Assembly (NCBI RefSeq): GCF_001273775.1
Contig: NZ_CP011801.1
Coordinates: 1,404,001 to 1,468,000 of the forward strand
Origin: Nitrospira moscoviensis
GTDB lineage: Bacteria; Nitrospirota; Nitrospiria; Nitrospirales; Nitrospiraceae
Length of the DNA stretch: 64,000 bases
Direction of reading: 5' to 3'
Shown: piece by piece, positions 43,334-52,405 of the stretch
Layout of the letters: every line of letters begins with the position of its first letter
How positions within the stretch are numbered: position 1 is the stretch's first letter
Made by a program: the position numbers and the translations under genes
The notes under the pieces: model-generated
What the model was told of the DNA's origin: nothing
The model's database searches: none
What the model saw: the letters and a program-made list of their open reading frames with translations, nothing else

Positions 43334-43630
43334 ATTTCCTTAGAGAACATTGAATGTGGCATGTCGGTATCGTCAAATATTCATTCCTCGTGGCAACAGC
43401 GGGTCCGAGAAGAGGAACAGCATCAGGCGCTATTGTCGTCAAAGGCCATGGAGCTAGGTTGGGCATGACAATCAGAACCATCACTTTCAGAAGCATCGGT
43501 GACATTGAGAGTGAAACACCTCCTATGGATATCAGATCGCCTTTCTTTGGGTATTACTGGAACAGCGAAGTAAGGTGGGACGCACGGAAAGGAGATCAGA
43601 GGAGGCCTGCGACGACATTCTGTCGGAGGG
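43334..43630. other. gene-free stretch upstream of the excisionase
   Basis: No convincing gene is seen in these 297 bases. Two overlapping frames exist on opposite strands, but both lack a ribosome site and recognisable domains. On the minus strand a TTGACG-like -35 near 43365 could drive the excisionase-integrase pair. Confidence 0.4.
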
Positions 43631-43882
43631 TTAATCAAGGCTGGCCCAGTCGTACTGCTGGAGTTCCTGCTCGCTCCTCTTTCCATTACACAGAGTTCGT
43701 AGGGCTTGGACAGGGCGGCGAGCCCAGACATGAAGTGTAATTCTGGTGTAGCCTCTCTGACCCTCGATGCTGTGGAAGTGGACCCTGTAGAGTCGCTGCC
43801 CCTGTCGATTGATCCACCCGGTTCGCCGGTATGAGGTCCACCCCCATGTGACTGGAATGGTTGACGGAGTAGTAGCGGGCAT
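43631..43882 (-). CDS. hypothetical protein, 83 aa
   Basis: A small protein starting 12 bases after the dnaN stop, with GGAGG seven bases before its ATG. It is basic and rich in Trp, Tyr and Arg (WGWTSYRRTGWINRQGQRLY, then ITLHVWARRPVQAL). No family is recognised. The position and ribosome site suggest it is the last gene of the long minus-strand operon. Confidence 0.5.
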   Translation of the reverse strand: MPATTPSTIPVTWGWTSYRRTGWINRQGQRLYRVHFHSIEGQRGYTRITLHVWARRPVQALRTLCNGKRSEQELQQYDWASLD

Positions 43883-43894
43883 CAGAGCCTCCGC

Positions 43895-45019
43895 CTAGCG
43901 GACCGGCATGATCACGTGCTTCCAGCCGCTCTGGCCATCGGGGCAAACGATGACGCAGGGACTGAGCGGTTCCTTCATATGCAGTTGAAGCCGCTTGCCC
44001 GGGCAGGTGCGAAGTGCGTCCAGAAGGTAGCGGGCGTTGAAGCCGGCTTTGAATTCCTTGTCGGCGATGACGGCCGGGATACTTTCCGTTCCTTCCCCGA
44101 CGTCCGCATTCTGAGCATGGATCGTGAGCGTGTCAGGTGTCAGAGCCAGGCGCACGGCTTGGGTCTGATCGCGAGAAATGATAGCCACCCGGTGTAGCGC
44201 CTCTTCAAAGATTTCGCGGTCGATCTCCATGCGTGCACCGTTCAAGATCGGGATCACTTGCTGGTAGTTGGGATAGGTCCCTTCGACGAGCCGGCTCGTC
44301 AGGATGACGTTCTTGACGGTCACGCAGAAGAGTTTCTTGGAGATGGCGATGGGGACATCCAGCGTATCATCCTGAGCGAGAAGCGTGGCGAGCAACTGAG
44401 CGGCTTTCTTGGGGATGAGGGCGTTGAACTGCTGAGGTGGGGAAGTCACCCACCTGCCGGCACGTGATTCAGAGATGACCAGGCGGTGCCCGTCGGTTCC
44501 AACGAGTTCGATCGCGGGCGATTCGTGTGCACTGATGCTGATGAGCACGGACTGCAGGACGAACCGCTGGTCCTGATCGGGAACCGCGGGGAGCACTTGC
44601 TGCAGGCATGTGAGGAAATCGGTGCTTGGGATGCTGAACTGGGCAGGCTCATCGAACGCAGGGAGCTGGGGATAATCATCTGCGGGCAGGCCGTGGAGCG
44701 TGAAGCGGCTGTTCCCGGACGCGAGCTTGACCACGTGTTTGTCGTCAGCCTGCCAGGTGATGGGATGCTCGGGATCGAGTTCCTTGAGCACATCGCCAAG
44801 CGCCCGAGCGTTGACGGTGACGCGTCCGGGTTTCTGCACGGTGCCGTCGTAGACGCCTTGGAACCCGGTTTCGAGGTCTGTGCCCAGGACCTTGAGGCCT
44901 GTGGGTGTCGTTTCCAGGAGGGCATTGGCGAGGATCGGGAGAGTGGACCTGATCGAGGTAAGGCTGAGTAGATTCCTGATGGCGCTCAGCAGGATGTTGC
45001 GGGTGCACATGAATTTCAT
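43895..45019 (-). CDS. dnaN: DNA polymerase III sliding clamp (beta subunit)
   Basis: The 374-residue protein is a full-length beta clamp with three repeated domains. It begins with a LLSAIRNLLSLTSIRSTLPILAN segment, the usual first helix and strand, and continues with VELVGTDGHRL-type (LVGTDGHRLVISES) and IIPKK-like (LIPKKAAQLL) motifs in domain 2; the C-terminus ends VIMPVR, the standard M-P-M/V-R end. A chromosome normally has its dnaN next to dnaA, so this copy in a mobile region is probably dedicated to the element's own replication. The ATG at 45019 has GGAGG five bases upstream. Confidence 0.93.
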   Translation of the reverse strand: MKFMCTRNILLSAIRNLLSLTSIRSTLPILANALLETTPTGLKVLGTDLETGFQGVYDGTVQKPGRVTVNARALGDVLKELDPEHPITWQADDKHVVKLASGNSRFTLHGLPADDYPQLPAFDEPAQFSIPSTDFLTCLQQVLPAVPDQDQRFVLQSVLISISAHESPAIELVGTDGHRLVISESRAGRWVTSPPQQFNALIPKKAAQLLATLLAQDDTLDVPIAISKKLFCVTVKNVILTSRLVEGTYPNYQQVIPILNGARMEIDREIFEEALHRVAIISRDQTQAVRLALTPDTLTIHAQNADVGEGTESIPAVIADKEFKAGFNARYLLDALRTCPGKRLQLHMKEPLSPCVIVCPDGQSGWKHVIMPVR

Positions 45020-45084
45020 AGCAACCTCCACACGGGAGAAGATGTGAGTGATGTTCTTGAATCGTCGGGCGCAGAGATCGAGAG

Positions 45085-45867
45085 TCAGGCGGCCCTATGA
45101 TCGGATTCATCCTGTGATGCTGCCTGCAACGCCTTTCGGACCAAGCCGCCGTTGGTCACGAGATCCATGAACCAGAACTGGTCCACCTTGCGTAGCGGGA
45201 AGGCAAGGGGATGTTCGATGATGAAGCGGAGGAGATCCCTATCGGTCACGTACCAGGCGTCGTGGGTTCGCTCGGTGCCGCGCCGTCTGACCTGGAGCTT
45301 CTGCTCGCGAACCCATCGTTCGATCACGCGGTGATCGCATCCGAAACAGAGCTCAAGCTCACGTAGCGTGTACCCCTCCCGGTACCGGACACTCAGCTCC
45401 ATGTGGCGGCATTTCATCTTCACGGACGTGAGGGAGCGGTGCAGCTTCCTGGCGATCCAGGGCAGGAGGCGGGTGCCAACGTGTTCCAGGAGAAAGGCTT
45501 CTTCTTCCTTGGTCCAGGGCTTCGGATCGAGGTGATACGTGAGTCCAAGCTCGGCGGCGCGGCGTTTGATTACCCAGGTAGGCCATCCGAGCAAGGCGGC
45601 AATTTCAGCCGCGCGCCCTTTGATAGTTCCATCGTAGCGGTCACGAAGCACCTGATCGCAGTCTGCTGTCCAGATGTATTTCTTCGCCCTCTGCTCTCGA
45701 TGTTTCCATCGGCAGCACGGGCCATACTGCGCCGCCTCTGTGCCCAGGAATGGTTTCCGGCAATCCTTGCAGGATCGTTCTGACTTCATGGCGCACCCGC
45801 AAGAAGTGCTCACCGCCTTCCGCGGCCTGGAGTCCTGGGTGCTCGATGGCTCGTTGCTGGATGTCAT
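45085..45867 (-). CDS. putative DNA-binding protein with Cys motif and SANT-like helices
   Basis: The 260-residue protein is not recognised as a family. It has an N-terminal Cys-rich motif SCKDCRKPFLG...YGPCCRWKH (a probable zinc ribbon, residues ~30-60), followed by WTADCDQVLRDRYDG and WTKEEEAFLLEHVGTR, two Trp-containing helical repeats of the SANT/Myb kind, and a further helix-turn-helix-like segment (YTLRELELCFGCDHRVIERWV). I infer DNA binding. Its ATG overlaps the stop of the upstream methyltransferase by ATGA, so the two are translationally coupled. Confidence 0.6.
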   Translation of the reverse strand: MTSSNEPSSTQDSRPRKAVSTSCGCAMKSERSCKDCRKPFLGTEAAQYGPCCRWKHREQRAKKYIWTADCDQVLRDRYDGTIKGRAAEIAALLGWPTWVIKRRAAELGLTYHLDPKPWTKEEEAFLLEHVGTRLLPWIARKLHRSLTSVKMKCRHMELSVRYREGYTLRELELCFGCDHRVIERWVREQKLQVRRRGTERTHDAWYVTDRDLLRFIIEHPLAFPLRKVDQFWFMDLVTNGGLVRKALQAASQDESDHRAA

Positions 45868-46952
45868 GGTGTCTCTGGTGCGACATCTCCGCGGTGGTCG
45901 ACGCAATTGACGATGACGTGCTGGCCGTAGGTAAGCCCTTCGGTGATGTCCCAGGCCTGGATCTGGGGGACGAACATTTCGATGACGCGCGTCACGGTGC
46001 GGGTCTCGCGTCCCCTCTGGATGTCGTATTCTTCCTGCTCGGGCGGCAGTTGTTTGGTGGTCTTGTCGGTGAAGCCCTTGATGATCCAGCGTGAGGACCC
46101 GGTCGCGATCGTCTGGTTGTTCAACATGCCCGCCGCGATCATTCTCGCGAGATGCCCTTTTCTGAGCGGCATGAGTGGAGTACAGGGGCCCGTGACGGGA
46201 AAGTGGAGCGCATCGTGGATGCGGGGGTCTTGCCAGATGCCGTATTTGGAAGCCTCAGCGAACTGGTCTTCAGGAGAGACCCAGTGGCTGCGAAACTCGA
46301 TCGGTCCTGCGATCACTTGGGGAGGAATCGCATAGAGCGGGGTGAGGCTGCCCTCGAGGGAGCGGTACTCAATCTCCTCGGCCACGAGCGCATCGAGCCG
46401 TCTGCGATCGTGCGAGGGCGAGGCGGCTTTCACTCCGAAGAGGACGACCTGCCGGAAGGCGAGATACTCCGGATGAGGAAACCTGTAGAACGTGACCTGC
46501 CGGTAGTGCGTGGCGAGATAGCGGCGGATTTCCTTCGTCACCCGCGGCTCCGGGATGATGAAGACGAGAATGCCTCCCGGTTGCAGGGCGGGAGTAAGCA
46601 GGCGGAGCCATGCGGGTTCGCTGCGCTGGCGTTTTCCCACATCGTCATACGGGGGATTGAGGAACACCATGGACATGCTGTGCTTCTGGATCGCGGTGGC
46701 AAAGGCGTCGGAGCGGAGCGTGTGGTTGAGGATGAGCTTCGAGGCCTGGAATCGTTCTTTGTCGAGTTCGATCCCGAAACTGAGCAGCCCGAGCGACTGG
46801 GCCAGGGTGCGTGCTGGTTGTCCGACGCCGCAACAAGGATCGCAGAGTCGGCCGGGATGGTGGGCGGGGTTGTGAATCAGCTTGGCGATGGCGTGGGTGA
46901 CCGGTTCCGGCGTCGGATAGAATCCCGCCTTCGCTCTGGCGATCGTTCTCAT
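45864..46952 (-). CDS. adenine-type DNA methyltransferase-like protein (DUF6094-like)
   Basis: The 362-residue protein has an AdoMet-binding motif CDPCCGVGQPARTLA (residues ~37-51) and the catalytic NPPY motif in MVFLNPPYDD, as in N6-adenine methyltransferases; it begins MRTIARAKAGFYPTP, as in the DUF6094 family. The C-terminal half is of unknown fold. No matching restriction enzyme is adjacent, so it could protect or mark the mobile element. The start at 46952 is preferred; a longer frame to 47087 has a disordered extra N-terminus. Confidence 0.78.
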   Translation of the reverse strand: MRTIARAKAGFYPTPEPVTHAIAKLIHNPAHHPGRLCDPCCGVGQPARTLAQSLGLLSFGIELDKERFQASKLILNHTLRSDAFATAIQKHSMSMVFLNPPYDDVGKRQRSEPAWLRLLTPALQPGGILVFIIPEPRVTKEIRRYLATHYRQVTFYRFPHPEYLAFRQVVLFGVKAASPSHDRRRLDALVAEEIEYRSLEGSLTPLYAIPPQVIAGPIEFRSHWVSPEDQFAEASKYGIWQDPRIHDALHFPVTGPCTPLMPLRKGHLARMIAAGMLNNQTIATGSSRWIIKGFTDKTTKQLPPEQEEYDIQRGRETRTVTRVIEMFVPQIQAWDITEGLTYGQHVIVNCVDHRGDVAPETP

Positions 46953-46998
46953 GGTCCGTGGCTCTCGTGTGAATGGTGGAATGTTGTTCCCGCCCTGC

Positions 46999-47592
46999 TC
47001 AGGCTGGAATGGGCAGTGCGCGGGCTTGGAGCTGGGTGGTGATGAAGTCCTGCACGACGCTGCGAGGAGGATGGATCTCCCAGGCATGCAGCCTGTGTCC
47101 GATCAGGGGAGTGACCCATCCGGCTTCCAAGCCGAATTGCCAAAGGGCCTCCGCCCAGGGAGCGAGAATCGGAAATGGCAGCAGCCGGTCGAGCAGCGGG
47201 ATAAAGCCGGCCGGGGTCGTGGTGACGGTGCCAGGAGGGGCAATGAGATACGCCGGCTTGTTGGCTTCAATCCCATAGGCCGTGGCGGTCTTGGGGATCC
47301 AGAGGGAGGACATGAGTCCTGAGGGGAGCCGGCGGTGAAAGGACTGGATCTCCAGGTCGGAGGGCCTCGGCCAGGAGAGTTGTCCGACCCCGTCGATGTC
47401 AACCTGATGTCCGAGGCTCATGTTGGCGCGGATCGCTCGCATGCTGGACTCTCGAGCGATGAGTGACAGCGCCCGTAAAGAGAGACAAGACTCCAGGTCC
47501 TGGTACGCATAAGATTCGATCAAGGCATCGAAGCCGTTGACCCGGAGCATCTTCGTTTCGTCGTCCATCGTGCTCGAGCGGTCGTGTGTCAT
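46999..47592 (-). CDS. hypothetical protein, 197 aa
   Basis: I do not recognise this protein. It is a soluble, mildly acidic protein with the segment QVDIDGVGQLSWPRPSDLEI and a hydrophobic stretch PAGFIPLLDRLLPFPIL near residues 127-143. GAGG lies five bases before the ATG. It lies between the helicase and the methyltransferase genes, with short gaps on both sides, and probably belongs to the same operon. Confidence 0.55.
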   Translation of the reverse strand: MTHDRSSTMDDETKMLRVNGFDALIESYAYQDLESCLSLRALSLIARESSMRAIRANMSLGHQVDIDGVGQLSWPRPSDLEIQSFHRRLPSGLMSSLWIPKTATAYGIEANKPAYLIAPPGTVTTTPAGFIPLLDRLLPFPILAPWAEALWQFGLEAGWVTPLIGHRLHAWEIHPPRSVVQDFITTQLQARALPIPA

Positions 47593-47627
47593 GCGGGCCT
47601 CATGGATGAGTTACAGAATGAAATGGG

Positions 47628-49748
47628 TCAGGCAGCGAAGAGACCGAGTTGCAGGGAGAGCTCTGGGGATTGCGCGTGAGCAGGCCCAGTTGGCGCGATG
47701 GCGACAGCTTGTTCCACGGCCGGTGATGTGGCCATGAGATGCAATGGGGGCTGAGGTGATGGGTCGCCGACGAGCTCCCGTTGCTCCTGATACGCGCGGG
47801 CGAGGTCGCGAAAGGCGTTTTCCGCGCTCATGAGCTGAGGGTTCTGGTCGAGGATGAAGCGGATCAGCCCGATGGTGACGTCGTCCTCTTGATTGAATGC
47901 GGCCATCGCGTGACTGGTGATGTCCCCCTCGGTGTACAGGCTGGCCTTGATCCCGCTGGCGATGAGGGACCAGGCCTGTTCCTGGGCCGTGCCGGCATAC
48001 ATGAGCGGTCGCACGTCGACGGGCTGCTGTTGTCCCGGCCGCCAGGAGCGGCGAGAGGCTTGCCGGACAGTTAGGATGTTGTAATCCGACTCGAAGAATC
48101 GCAGGCTGGGAAAATCCAGGAGATCGAGGCCGGTTTGCACGAGACGGGGATTACAGATCAGCACGTCCAGGCCGGCCTTCACCCAGTCCTCGATCCATTC
48201 CTCCCTCCGCTCGGCTTGCACAGAAGCGGTGAGCACCGCGGTGCGAAACCCGGCTTGCTTCAGAATCAGATGAAGGCGCGGCGTGATATCGCGCGTCCCC
48301 GTGTGGGTGCAGTACACGAGGACCCGGCGATGCCGGTTCAAATTGTCTTCCACTTGTCGGAGCAGCAACCGTTCTTTCGGATAATGGATGGATTCGGGTA
48401 ACGGTGGGAGGAGGAACTTGACCTGTCCAAACTTGTTCGTAATCCGTTCCTCGCTCGTACAGCGGTCCGGGTAGGCCACCAGCGCCTGGATGACCGTCGA
48501 CAGCAGATGCCCGTCGCGGGATTTCCTGGCTTCCCGGATCAAGGGTTTGGCCGCTTTGAAGAGCTGCTCGTAATTTTCCTTGAGTTGGCCTTCGAGCTCA
48601 CAGGTCTCCACGTGCTCTTCATAGGGTGGGAGGGCGATGTCTAGGTCCTCCATGCGGAGGAAGCAGGCCTTGTCGACCAGTTGCGGGATCAGCCGAGGCG
48701 AGATCCCAGGTCGTTCCAGGACCGTGACATAGACTTTCCGTTTCGACTGACTTCCGTGCTCGACCACCTGGTCGGCCTCGATGGAGGTGGTGCGGGTCTC
48801 GCGGATGCCATAGATATCGACCCAACGGGATTCGTCGTGGAAACGATACGCCGACTTGAGGCCGGGAATGAGACGCCAGAGCAGGTAGAAGAGCGAGGTG
48901 CTGCGTCCGTTCGACAGCGTGCCCGTCAATCCGATGACACGGTCCGTGACCTGCATGAGGTTCGCAAAGGCGATGCCCTGGGCCGTGGCTTTGCCCTTCA
49001 GTTCGTGGATCTCGTCCACCACCAACGTATCAAACAAGGTCGGATGTTGCTTACAGATGTAATCGGCCAGGGAGTACCGGCGTGGCCCGTTCGGATCGAA
49101 GTCGTACAAGGGAGAGCGACAGTCGCGACATTGAGATTTGGCCGGCAAGGTCTCCGGTGTGAGGGGCGTATCGTCGGCATCCCGGATCTGGGCCCCACAG
49201 TGGGGACAGCAAAAGAGGTCCACCAATCCGTGCTCGCCCTTCCATCGTTTCAGGACCAGAGCTGGTTTCGTGGCATACGAGAGCTTGGCTTTTTCGCGGG
49301 AGATGATCGCAAAGAGGGGGAGATGGTTGCGGAGGGGAGTCCGGGCGATGAGATCGATGCTGCTGAGCGATTTCAGCTGATGGACCCGGGCGTCCGGCAG
49401 AATGCGTTTGATTTCCCTCTCCCACTTGCGGAGGAGATGGGGCGGCGCCATCACCAGCACGCGTCGGGCACCTCGGATGAGACAGGCACCGACCGAGGTG
49501 CGCGTCTTGCCGGTCGCCATCTCTCCGACGATCAGCGCGCCGCGATGCTGTTGCAGCACTAAGGCGGTCGCAGCGGCGACATCCGCTTGCGGAGGCCAGA
49601 GCGGTTCCTTGAGTTGATTCAAGATCGGCTGGGCCTGGATCCGGTGCTCGGGTCTGAAGGTAGGCCTCAGCTGCGAAGCGGCCGATTCACAAAGGCTGGC
49701 GCTGAAGGTCTCGATAAACGTCGTGATCGGAACCTGGCGCGTGTCCAT
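47628..49748 (-). CDS. SNF2-like superfamily 2 helicase with inserted zinc motif
   Basis: The 706-residue ATPase has Walker A GEMATGKTRTS (near residue 80), motif Ia VLVMAPPHLLRKW, the DEIH box VVDEIHELKGK, motif III LTGTLSNGR and motif VI-like RQASRRSWRPGQ. Between motifs Ia and II there is an insertion with two CxxC pairs (CCPHCGAQI, then CRDCRSPLY), a probable zinc ribbon. It likely translocates on DNA and may work with the methyltransferase and primase next to it. The start at 49748 has GGAGA upstream. Confidence 0.85.
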   Translation of the reverse strand: MDTRQVPITTFIETFSASLCESAASQLRPTFRPEHRIQAQPILNQLKEPLWPPQADVAAATALVLQQHRGALIVGEMATGKTRTSVGACLIRGARRVLVMAPPHLLRKWEREIKRILPDARVHQLKSLSSIDLIARTPLRNHLPLFAIISREKAKLSYATKPALVLKRWKGEHGLVDLFCCPHCGAQIRDADDTPLTPETLPAKSQCRDCRSPLYDFDPNGPRRYSLADYICKQHPTLFDTLVVDEIHELKGKATAQGIAFANLMQVTDRVIGLTGTLSNGRSTSLFYLLWRLIPGLKSAYRFHDESRWVDIYGIRETRTTSIEADQVVEHGSQSKRKVYVTVLERPGISPRLIPQLVDKACFLRMEDLDIALPPYEEHVETCELEGQLKENYEQLFKAAKPLIREARKSRDGHLLSTVIQALVAYPDRCTSEERITNKFGQVKFLLPPLPESIHYPKERLLLRQVEDNLNRHRRVLVYCTHTGTRDITPRLHLILKQAGFRTAVLTASVQAERREEWIEDWVKAGLDVLICNPRLVQTGLDLLDFPSLRFFESDYNILTVRQASRRSWRPGQQQPVDVRPLMYAGTAQEQAWSLIASGIKASLYTEGDITSHAMAAFNQEDDVTIGLIRFILDQNPQLMSAENAFRDLARAYQEQRELVGDPSPQPPLHLMATSPAVEQAVAIAPTGPAHAQSPELSLQLGLFAA

Positions 49749-49829
49749 GGCGTCTCCGTGCAAGATCTCGACTGAACAATTCTTGTGTTGTTACGCGAAA
49801 GTGGAGGGAACGCACGGCGAAGCTTGGTG

Positions 49830-50800
49830 CTAAATGCCGCTCTTGGTGAGGTGGAACGGCGAGATGCGGGTCCGAGTCTGAAGCAGGAGCTTATGGAGGT
49901 CCTTCACGCCTGCCTGGTGGTGCACTCGGACTTCCACGACGTGCATGCCCAGTCTGGTGACCAGCGCGATCGCTTCCTGCTGGGCTTTAGGACCCTTGTC
50001 AGGCTCGGGGTCATTGTCCAGCGCAAGGTACACGATCCTGGCATGGAGCCGAGTCAGGTACTCCGGAAGTTTGCCGACGTTGCCGATTCCATTCAGAGCA
50101 CAGAGTGTGAACGTAGGGCCGCACAGAACATCGCCAGCCAAACAGTCTAGGATGCTTTCCGTGACGAGGACTGCCGCGTTCTGGCGCTTCAGGATCGCCC
50201 CATCGTGGCGCGAAGGAGTTCGTTCGGAACGTCATGGAGCGCTCGACATTCCAATCCGTGCATGACGTGGATGTTCGGGCTGGGAAGCGGGATGCCGATG
50301 TACGGGGTCTTGGCCTCGCCGCGGGCTATCCAAACCGCTCCGAGGTGGGGATGGTACGGGACCTTTCGAGAAACGAAATACTGCCGAATCTCCTCTTCTT
50401 TCTCGGGCGTCATACTTGCCTTGGCCCTGTGGAAGGCCTGCCGCGCCTGGTCGATGCGCCGCCGCTGTTCTCGATTCGAGTCTGTGCGGGATTGGCGCGG
50501 AGGGGGGCCGTCGACGATGGGATGACCGAGCAGCTTCCGCACCGCTTCAGGGAAAGTGAGGTGAAATTGCTGCTGGATGAATTCGATCACATCGCCGTGT
50601 GTGCCTGGGCCGAAGTCGTACCAGACCCAGCCGCTGTTGACGTAGGAGACGGAAAACGAGGGATGGCGATCGTCACGCAAGGGCGAGTGGAAGAGGGCAT
50701 GGTCCTGACGGCGGGACACGGGCTTGTGGCCCAGTCCAATGAGCATCTCGATGAGATTGACCGAACGGGCCCGGCGGATATCGTCAGGCGAGAGCTTCAT
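49830..50800 (-). pseudogene. DNA primase (CHC2-like and TOPRIM), frameshifted
   Basis: The 5' frame (50800-50189) encodes a CHC2-type primase N-terminus: FHSPLRDDRHPSFSV and WYDFGPGTHGDVIEFIQQ. It stops at 50189. A second frame, overlapping 50200-49830, encodes the TOPRIM domain, with VLVTESILDCLAGDVL (catalytic Glu motif) and YLALDNDPEPDKG (DxD motif). The frames join if one base is added to the C4 run at 50198-50201. The gene is therefore interrupted by a 1-nt deletion, or it is a sequencing error or programmed slippage. Together the frames give about 322 residues, short for a DnaG, typical of mobile elements. Confidence 0.75.
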
Positions 50801-50898
50801 GATGAGTCGTGATCCTTTGCGTAATCCTGCGATGGAGGTCCCGGCAGGGAGGGTATTACTGCGAAGACGCCGTCGGATTGTGATTCGGCAACTTTCTC

Positions 50899-51804
50899 CT
50901 ATTCGTCCTCCAGCGCGTAGACGCGCGACGGCTTCTCGACCAGCAGCGCATCCAGCTGGGACTTGATCGCTCGCATCCCTCCGCGAACGACCGTGGCGAC
51001 GGATTCGTCCGTGCGGATGCGCGCCGGCTCCATCCCCGAGAGGAGGCCCTTGGCCTGATCGACGAGCTTTTGCAAGTCCAGATCCCGACTGAGATTGCGC
51101 GCGTCGAACCGGTTCAAAAAGTCCATCAGGTTGGTCACCGTACTGGCCCTGAACGTCTTGGCCTTGCCGTTGGCGTTGGGCGTGAGTCGCTCCATAAGGT
51201 GATCGACCAGTTCCGCCATCGCCTCGCGCAGGGTGGTCTTGGCTTCCTCAAGCATCTGCCTGACTTTTTTCGAGACGTTTTCCGTCTCACGCATGAGCAG
51301 CCGCTCGCTGAGGGCGCTCAGGGTTCCGGGAATGTCGAAGGTCAGATATTGGCATTCGAAAAGAAAGCCGGCCTTGACGGTGTCGACGTCCGGGTAATCG
51401 GCTGGATTGTAGAGGTCGGCCAACTTGAGCTGGGCTTCTTCTCTGCGCTGGGGGTAGACCTGGACAAAATAGTCAATCAGGCTCTCCCGTTTCTCTTTGA
51501 AGTTCAGGATCAGCTCGTCGACTTCTTCCAGCAGAGCGTTGGGGACGAGGTAGATCCCTGGCCGGAGGGAAGACGGCAGCGTATAGCTGGAGAGTTTCTT
51601 GCGGATCTGCGCGTCGAGCTTCGTGATGGCCTCGTATTCAGGACAGGCCAGAAGCGCCTTGGTCACCTTGACCATGGCGCGGTCGGTCTCGACGGCGAGC
51701 ACATCCTGGTGAACGGTCCGCTTGATGCCGAGTTTCCGCAACGTGAGGACGAGGCAGACCGCGTTCTTCCAGAGTGCGGACAGGGTGGCTTGTGGGGTAT
51801 CCAT
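50899..51804 (-). CDS. hypothetical helical protein, 301 aa
   Basis: No family is recognised with confidence. The protein is mostly helical, with KKVRQMLEEAKTTLREAM and LVDHLMERLTP heptads in the middle, and a Phe/Arg-rich YFVQVYPQRREEAQLKLADL segment. It resembles proteins annotated as DUF3150 in plasmids, but I cannot verify this. GAGG precedes the ATG at 51804. It lies between primase and the AAA+ gene cluster. Confidence 0.55.
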   Translation of the reverse strand: MDTPQATLSALWKNAVCLVLTLRKLGIKRTVHQDVLAVETDRAMVKVTKALLACPEYEAITKLDAQIRKKLSSYTLPSSLRPGIYLVPNALLEEVDELILNFKEKRESLIDYFVQVYPQRREEAQLKLADLYNPADYPDVDTVKAGFLFECQYLTFDIPGTLSALSERLLMRETENVSKKVRQMLEEAKTTLREAMAELVDHLMERLTPNANGKAKTFRASTVTNLMDFLNRFDARNLSRDLDLQKLVDQAKGLLSGMEPARIRTDESVATVVRGGMRAIKSQLDALLVEKPSRVYALEDE

Positions 51805-51812
51805 GGTGAACC

Positions 51813-52034
51813 TCATGCGCGATGTGAGTGGTGGAGATGCGAGTGATCGCCGTGCTGTTCCTGAAGCAGGCGTTCCGGCCGCTGAACGGATTCAGTGTGG
51901 CCGCCGGCGAGTTGGTTCAGCAGTTGGAGCAGATCATCCGCTTCCCGATGGTTGGGCATGCTGATGTCGTCCGTGGTGACCGTCAAGCTGCCGTCCTGGG
52001 CGATGTGCACATGAATGGCATCAGGTCTGTGCAT
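51813..52034 (-). CDS. small protein, DUF2997-like
   Basis: The 73-residue protein begins MHRPDAIHVHIAQDGSLTVT, a short beta hairpin with IxVxIxxDGxLxV as in DUF2997 proteins, followed by a helix (ADDLLQLLNQLAGG) and a His-rich tail (HGDHSHLHHSH). AAAGGAG lies 7 bases upstream. Together with the next gene upstream and the AAA+ gene it forms a set known elsewhere as a small cluster of unknown function. Family assignment is tentative. Confidence 0.5.
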   Translation of the reverse strand: MHRPDAIHVHIAQDGSLTVTTDDISMPNHREADDLLQLLNQLAGGHTESVQRPERLLQEQHGDHSHLHHSHRA

Positions 52035-52058
52035 GACCGGCTCCTTTCCCTGCCACGA

Positions 52059-52373
52059 TCAAAACTTGGTGAGGACGAAATTGGATTCGGATGTGTCCGC
52101 GGATTCGAGGGTCCAGCCAAATCGGGACGCCACGCTGTCAAGAATCTGATGGGCATAGGATCGTTGCAGCGTCTTCACCAGTTCTTCCTGGCCTCGAGGA
52201 ATCACGGCCGACTGGGCGGACACGAGGAGCGTGATTCCGTCGGGCGTCTGGATGCGCAGCGCCTCTCCCTCAGGGAGCACGGTCCAGCCGAGCCGTTCAG
52301 CGGCCTGTGTGAGGAGCGTCTGATCGGCGGCTTTGAGTTCGACGGTGGCGGTGGCGGTCATCCAGCAGGGCAT
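52059..52373 (-). CDS. small protein, DUF1257/Ycf35-like
   Basis: The 104-residue protein has an N-terminal strand-helix (ATVELKAADQTLLTQAAERLG), a middle beta region, and a C-terminal LVKTLQRSYAHQILDSVASRFGWTLE that resembles the end of DUF1257/Ycf35 proteins. AGGAGG is five bases before the ATG. In cyanobacteria and other bacteria such proteins accompany a Ycf46-type AAA+ ATPase, as here. Function is unknown. Confidence 0.55.
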   Translation of the reverse strand: MPCWMTATATVELKAADQTLLTQAAERLGWTVLPEGEALRIQTPDGITLLVSAQSAVIPRGQEELVKTLQRSYAHQILDSVASRFGWTLESADTSESNFVLTKF

Positions 52374-52405
52374 GGGGGCCTCCTAGAAAAGGGAGAGCGA
52401 TGCGC

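Noticed and set aside
43354..43740. A 128-codon plus-strand frame and a 102-codon minus-strand frame in the same place
   Set aside because: Neither has a ribosome site, domain or operon context; I leave the stretch to 43630 as non-coding.
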